Source of the DNA: Hominisplanchenecus_A murintestinalis
Lineage (GTDB): Bacteria; Bacillota; Clostridia; Lachnospirales; Lachnospiraceae
Length of the DNA stretch: 64,000 nucleotides
Direction: 5' to 3'
Assembly: GCF_943193015.1 (NCBI RefSeq)
Contig: NZ_CALPCM010000012.1
Span: 1-64,000, forward strand
Shown here: piece by piece, positions 62,025-64,000 of the stretch
How the letters are laid out: every line of letters starts with the position of its first letter
How positions within the stretch are numbered: position 1 is the stretch's first letter
Notes under the pieces: generated by a model
Database searches by the model: none
Seen by the model: only the letters and a program-made list of their open reading frames with translations
What the model was told of the DNA's origin: nothing
Position numbers and translations under genes: made by a program

Positions 62025-62088
62025 GCTGCCGCCTCCTGTACAGGATTGTTATATATCTAAGCAAAATATTGATATATTTTTTATTATT

Positions 62089-62116
62089 TTAACAATATAA
62101 TTATAGTACATATAAA
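62089..62116 (+). promoter_or_regulatory. Promoter of the sugar acetyltransferase gene
   Basis: TTAACA (62089-62094) and TATAAA (62111-62116) are 16 bases apart. The AT-rich divergent region with the AraC gene offers other weaker pairs. Confidence 0.45.
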
Positions 62117-62166
62117 AGATGCATGTCAATGGAATCCCACATGGGGAATGAAAGGAGAATTGCTTT

Positions 62167-62763
62167 ATGAGCATGAAAGATAAAATGCATACCGGCGAGC
62201 TTTATCTGCCAAATGACAAAGAAATTATGACGGGACAGCTGAGAAAATTAGACCGTCTCTATGATTTCAATGCAACCCGGCCGACAGAACTTGATAAAAG
62301 AGAGGAACTTCTTAAAGAAATGTTTGCTGAAATCGGCGAGGAATGCTATATCGAACCGCCGCTCCACACCAATTTCGGAGGCGGGCATGTGCACTTCGGA
62401 AAAAATGTTTATGCCAATTTCAACCTTACTCTTGTAGACGACACCCACATCTACATCGGCGACTATACGATGATAGGCCCCAATGTCACAATAGCCACCG
62501 CAGGACACCCTATCCTGCCCCAGCTGCGCAGAGAGGCCTATCAGTATAATGCGCCTGTCCATATCGGCGAAAACTGCTGGCTTGGCGCAGGAGTGATTGT
62601 ACTTCCCGGAATTACCATCGGGGACAATACCGTTATCGGCGCAGGCAGCGTCGTGACAAAAGACCTCCCGGCAAATGTCGTAGCCGTAGGAAATCCCTGC
62701 CGGGTACTCCGTGAAATCAATGAGCACGATAAAATTTATTATTTCAAAGACAGAAAAATCTAA
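62167..62763 (+). CDS. Sugar O-acetyltransferase (maltose/galactoside acetyltransferase family)
   Basis: 198 residues. The N-terminal Mac domain (MHTGELYLPNDKEIMTGQLRKLDRLYDFN) precedes a left-handed beta-helix of hexapeptide repeats (IYIGDYTMIGPNVTIATAGHP, then WLGAGVIVLPGITIGDNTVIG). The catalytic His is in TAGHP. It transfers acetyl from acetyl-CoA to a sugar, probably for detoxification or modification. The length is normal. AAAGGAG lies 9 bases before the ATG. The divergent AraC-type gene is the likely regulator. The exact acceptor sugar (maltose, glucose, galactoside) cannot be told. Confidence 0.88.
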   Translation: MSMKDKMHTGELYLPNDKEIMTGQLRKLDRLYDFNATRPTELDKREELLKEMFAEIGEECYIEPPLHTNFGGGHVHFGKNVYANFNLTLVDDTHIYIGDYTMIGPNVTIATAGHPILPQLRREAYQYNAPVHIGENCWLGAGVIVLPGITIGDNTVIGAGSVVTKDLPANVVAVGNPCRVLREINEHDKIYYFKDRKI

Positions 62764-62769
62764 TCACCT

Positions 62770-62817
62770 AAAAAAAGACCGCCGTAAGGGACGCTTCTCA
62801 AAGGGAGCGCCCCTTAC
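62770..62817 (-). terminator. Hairpin between the acetyltransferase and small unknown gene
   Basis: GTAAGGG-CGCT (62784-62795) pairs with AGCG-CCCTTAC (62806-62817) with one internal mismatch. On the minus strand seven T follow after a 7-base gap, so it probably ends the gene at 62899; on the plus strand it lacks a T run. Confidence 0.5.
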
Positions 62818-62898
62818 AGTGCTTTAGAAATTATTTTAACGATTGGATATAATGAATTTCTTAATAGCTCGAAGCAGTTTCCATAATCTACCGATGTA

Positions 62899-63180
62899 TC
62901 AATATTCTTTCTTGCTTTTTGCTCCGTAATCATACATTTTCATCGACTGATACTCCCCTATTTTCAGCAGGTTTCCAATAATTAACTCCACATCCCTGTC
63001 CTCTTCCACCCCAAGCCTTTCACAAATCCGCCTGTTTGCATCATAAACTTCCTTATAAAGCATGCTGCATACAGAACCTTCCTCAAATTCATCTTTCACC
63101 ATACTTCCTTCAGGCACGGAACACTTTTCTAAATCCCAAAGCCCATTCATCAACTTGAATATCCTCTGTTTTTCATTCAT
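62899..63180 (-). CDS. Small hypothetical protein
   Basis: 93 residues, not recognised. It is charged and mostly helical, with no signal peptide or membrane segment (EGSVCSMLYKEVYDANRRICERLGVEEDRDVELIIGNLLKIG). The ribosome site (AAGGA) lies about 15 bases before the ATG, rather far. It is flanked by terminators on both sides, so it appears to be a single-gene unit. It may be a small helical bundle protein. It could also be over-predicted, though codon use is normal. Confidence 0.55.
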   Translation of the reverse strand: MNEKQRIFKLMNGLWDLEKCSVPEGSMVKDEFEEGSVCSMLYKEVYDANRRICERLGVEEDRDVELIIGNLLKIGEYQSMKMYDYGAKSKKEY

Positions 63181-63276
63181 CTTATTCTTTACTATTCCTT
63201 CTTATTTACTCTTGTTTCATATTACTTTTATAACTAATTCTACCTTTCTTTTCTCCCAAAATCAATAAAAAAGTGC

Positions 63277-63318
63277 AAAAAATGAGACAGACTGAAACAT
63301 TTTTATTTTGTCCCAATC
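63277..63318 (-). terminator. Terminator of tgt
   Basis: In minus-strand RNA GAUUGGGACA pairs with UGUUUCAGUC (10 bp with G-U pairs), followed by UGUCUCAUUUUUU. Confidence 0.65.
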
Positions 63319-63338
63319 TGCCTGCTCTTCATGATTCC

Positions 63339-64000
63339 CTATTCTTTTTTATCAGACGCCTGAAAACCGTCCAGTTTCGCTTTCTTAAAGCTCTGGTATT
63401 CTCCTGCGTCAATCGCATCCCTGATTTCTTCCATTAGATGATTGTAAAAATACAGGTTATGGAGAACACACAAGCGCATCCCCAGCATTTCCTTTGCCTT
63501 AAGCAGATGCCGGATGTAAGCCCTGCTGTAATGGCGGCACGCCGGGCACTGGCAGCCTTCTTCAATCGGGTGGGAATCCAGCTCATATTTCGCATTAAAC
63601 AAATTCAGCTTTCCCTGATTCGTATAGACATGTCCATGACGTCCGTTCCTGCTGGGATAAACGCAGTCAAAGAAATCAACCCCTCTGTCTACTGCCTCCA
63701 GGATATTTGCCGGAGTTCCTACCCCCATAAGATACGTAGGCTTGTCCACCGGAAGATGAGGAACCGTCACATCCAAAATGTGATACATCTCTTCGTGCGA
63801 CTCTCCCACTGCCAGGCCGCCTACTGCATAGCCGTCCAGCCCCAAGCGCGTAATCTCCTTTGCATGTTCGATACGGATATCATCAAAAATAGCTCCCTGG
63901 TTAATCCCGAAAAGCATCTGATGGGGATTGAGCGTATCCGGCTGCTCATTCAGCCAATCCATCTTTGCCTTACATCTGGCAAGCCACCGGGTAGTACGTT
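63339..64000 (-). CDS. tgt: Queuine tRNA-ribosyltransferase, C-terminal part (runs off window)
   Basis: About 220 residues are visible; the 5' part lies beyond base 64000. Reading back to the window edge gives RTTRWLARCKAKMDWLNEQ, so the ATG at 63962 is internal. Motifs: FGINQGAIFDDIR, GYAVGGLAVGE, the nucleophile region GVDFFDCVYPSRNGRHGH, and the zinc site CQCPACRHYSRAYIRHL with a later His. The enzyme exchanges guanine 34 of certain tRNAs for preQ1 in queuosine synthesis. Nothing unusual is seen. Confidence 0.95.
   Translation of the reverse strand, partial: RTTRWLARCKAKMDWLNEQPDTLNPHQMLFGINQGAIFDDIRIEHAKEITRLGLDGYAVGGLAVGESHEEMYHILDVTVPHLPVDKPTYLMGVGTPANILEAVDRGVDFFDCVYPSRNGRHGHVYTNQGKLNLFNAKYELDSHPIEEGCQCPACRHYSRAYIRHLLKAKEMLGMRLCVLHNLYFYNHLMEEIRDAIDAGEYQSFKKAKLDGFQASDKKE

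Noticed and set aside
62826..62857. AGAAATT/AATTTCT dyad downstream of the acetyltransferase gene
   Set aside because: AT-only, weak and not followed by a T run; not distinguishable from chance in AT-rich sequence.

Overview
The window looks like chromosomal DNA of a strictly anaerobic gut Firmicute, most likely Lachnospiraceae (Clostridia). The reasons are strong AGGAGG-type ribosome sites, two-subunit class I fumarase, a soluble Flx-Hdr electron-transfer cluster, very large sortase-type surface proteins, zinc-ribbon envelope proteins and a CdaR/DUF7916/hydratase trio. Genus cannot be fixed from sequence alone. Nearly all genes lie on the minus strand. No rRNA, tRNA, CRISPR array or complete insertion sequence was seen.

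Region 1 (1-2932): a stand-alone ABC ATPase on the plus strand, a higBA-type toxin-antitoxin pair whose antitoxin carries a metallopeptidase domain, and an AT-rich orphan membrane protein. It reads like an accessory patch.

Region 2 (3006-16461, read right to left): a lactate/malate dehydrogenase-family gene, hdrB-hdrC-hdrA, flxD-flxC-flxB-flxA, and a soluble fumarate reductase flavoprotein with its iron-sulfur subunit. After a terminator-like hairpin come an AspT-type carboxylate exchanger, both fumarase subunits and a YoaK-type membrane protein. Together these could run oxaloacetate/malate -> fumarate -> succinate. The Flx-Hdr module would feed NADH electrons to fumarate and possibly also reduce ferredoxin by flavin-based bifurcation. 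That coupling is inferred from gene context.

Region 3 (16715-50367): the cell-surface region, about half of the window. It holds a secreted NlpC/P60 hydrolase, a continuous 7,702-residue surface protein with about eleven SdrD-B-like modules, and a 2,595-residue surface protein with InlB-type repeats, 29 Asp-rich DGDGxPD repeats and a Thr/Glu/Ser/Lys tandem array. Both giants end in a hydrophobic segment plus basic tail behind non-LPXTG sorting-like motifs (VRTGD, SPKTAD). No sortase is in the window.

Region 4 (50368-64000): an aconitase-superfamily hydratase, a DUF7916 TIM-barrel protein and a CdaR regulator; an orphan MsmK-type sugar ATPase; a DEDD exonuclease that may be nearly leaderless; a D-Ala-D-Ala carboxypeptidase coupled to a degenerate tyrosine recombinase; two zinc-ribbon proteins; an AraC regulator that seems to have lost its cupin core, divergent from a sugar O-acetyltransferase; a small unknown gene; and the 3' part of tgt, which runs off the window.

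The most unusual signals are: (i) the Flx-Hdr-fumarate reductase cluster; (ii) the giant surface proteins; (iii) a two-hairpin leader with a 31/32-identical block placed identically before two unrelated genes (6291-6352 and 59638-59697); (iv) two nested-palindrome intergenic elements (8796-8917 and 18381-18523).
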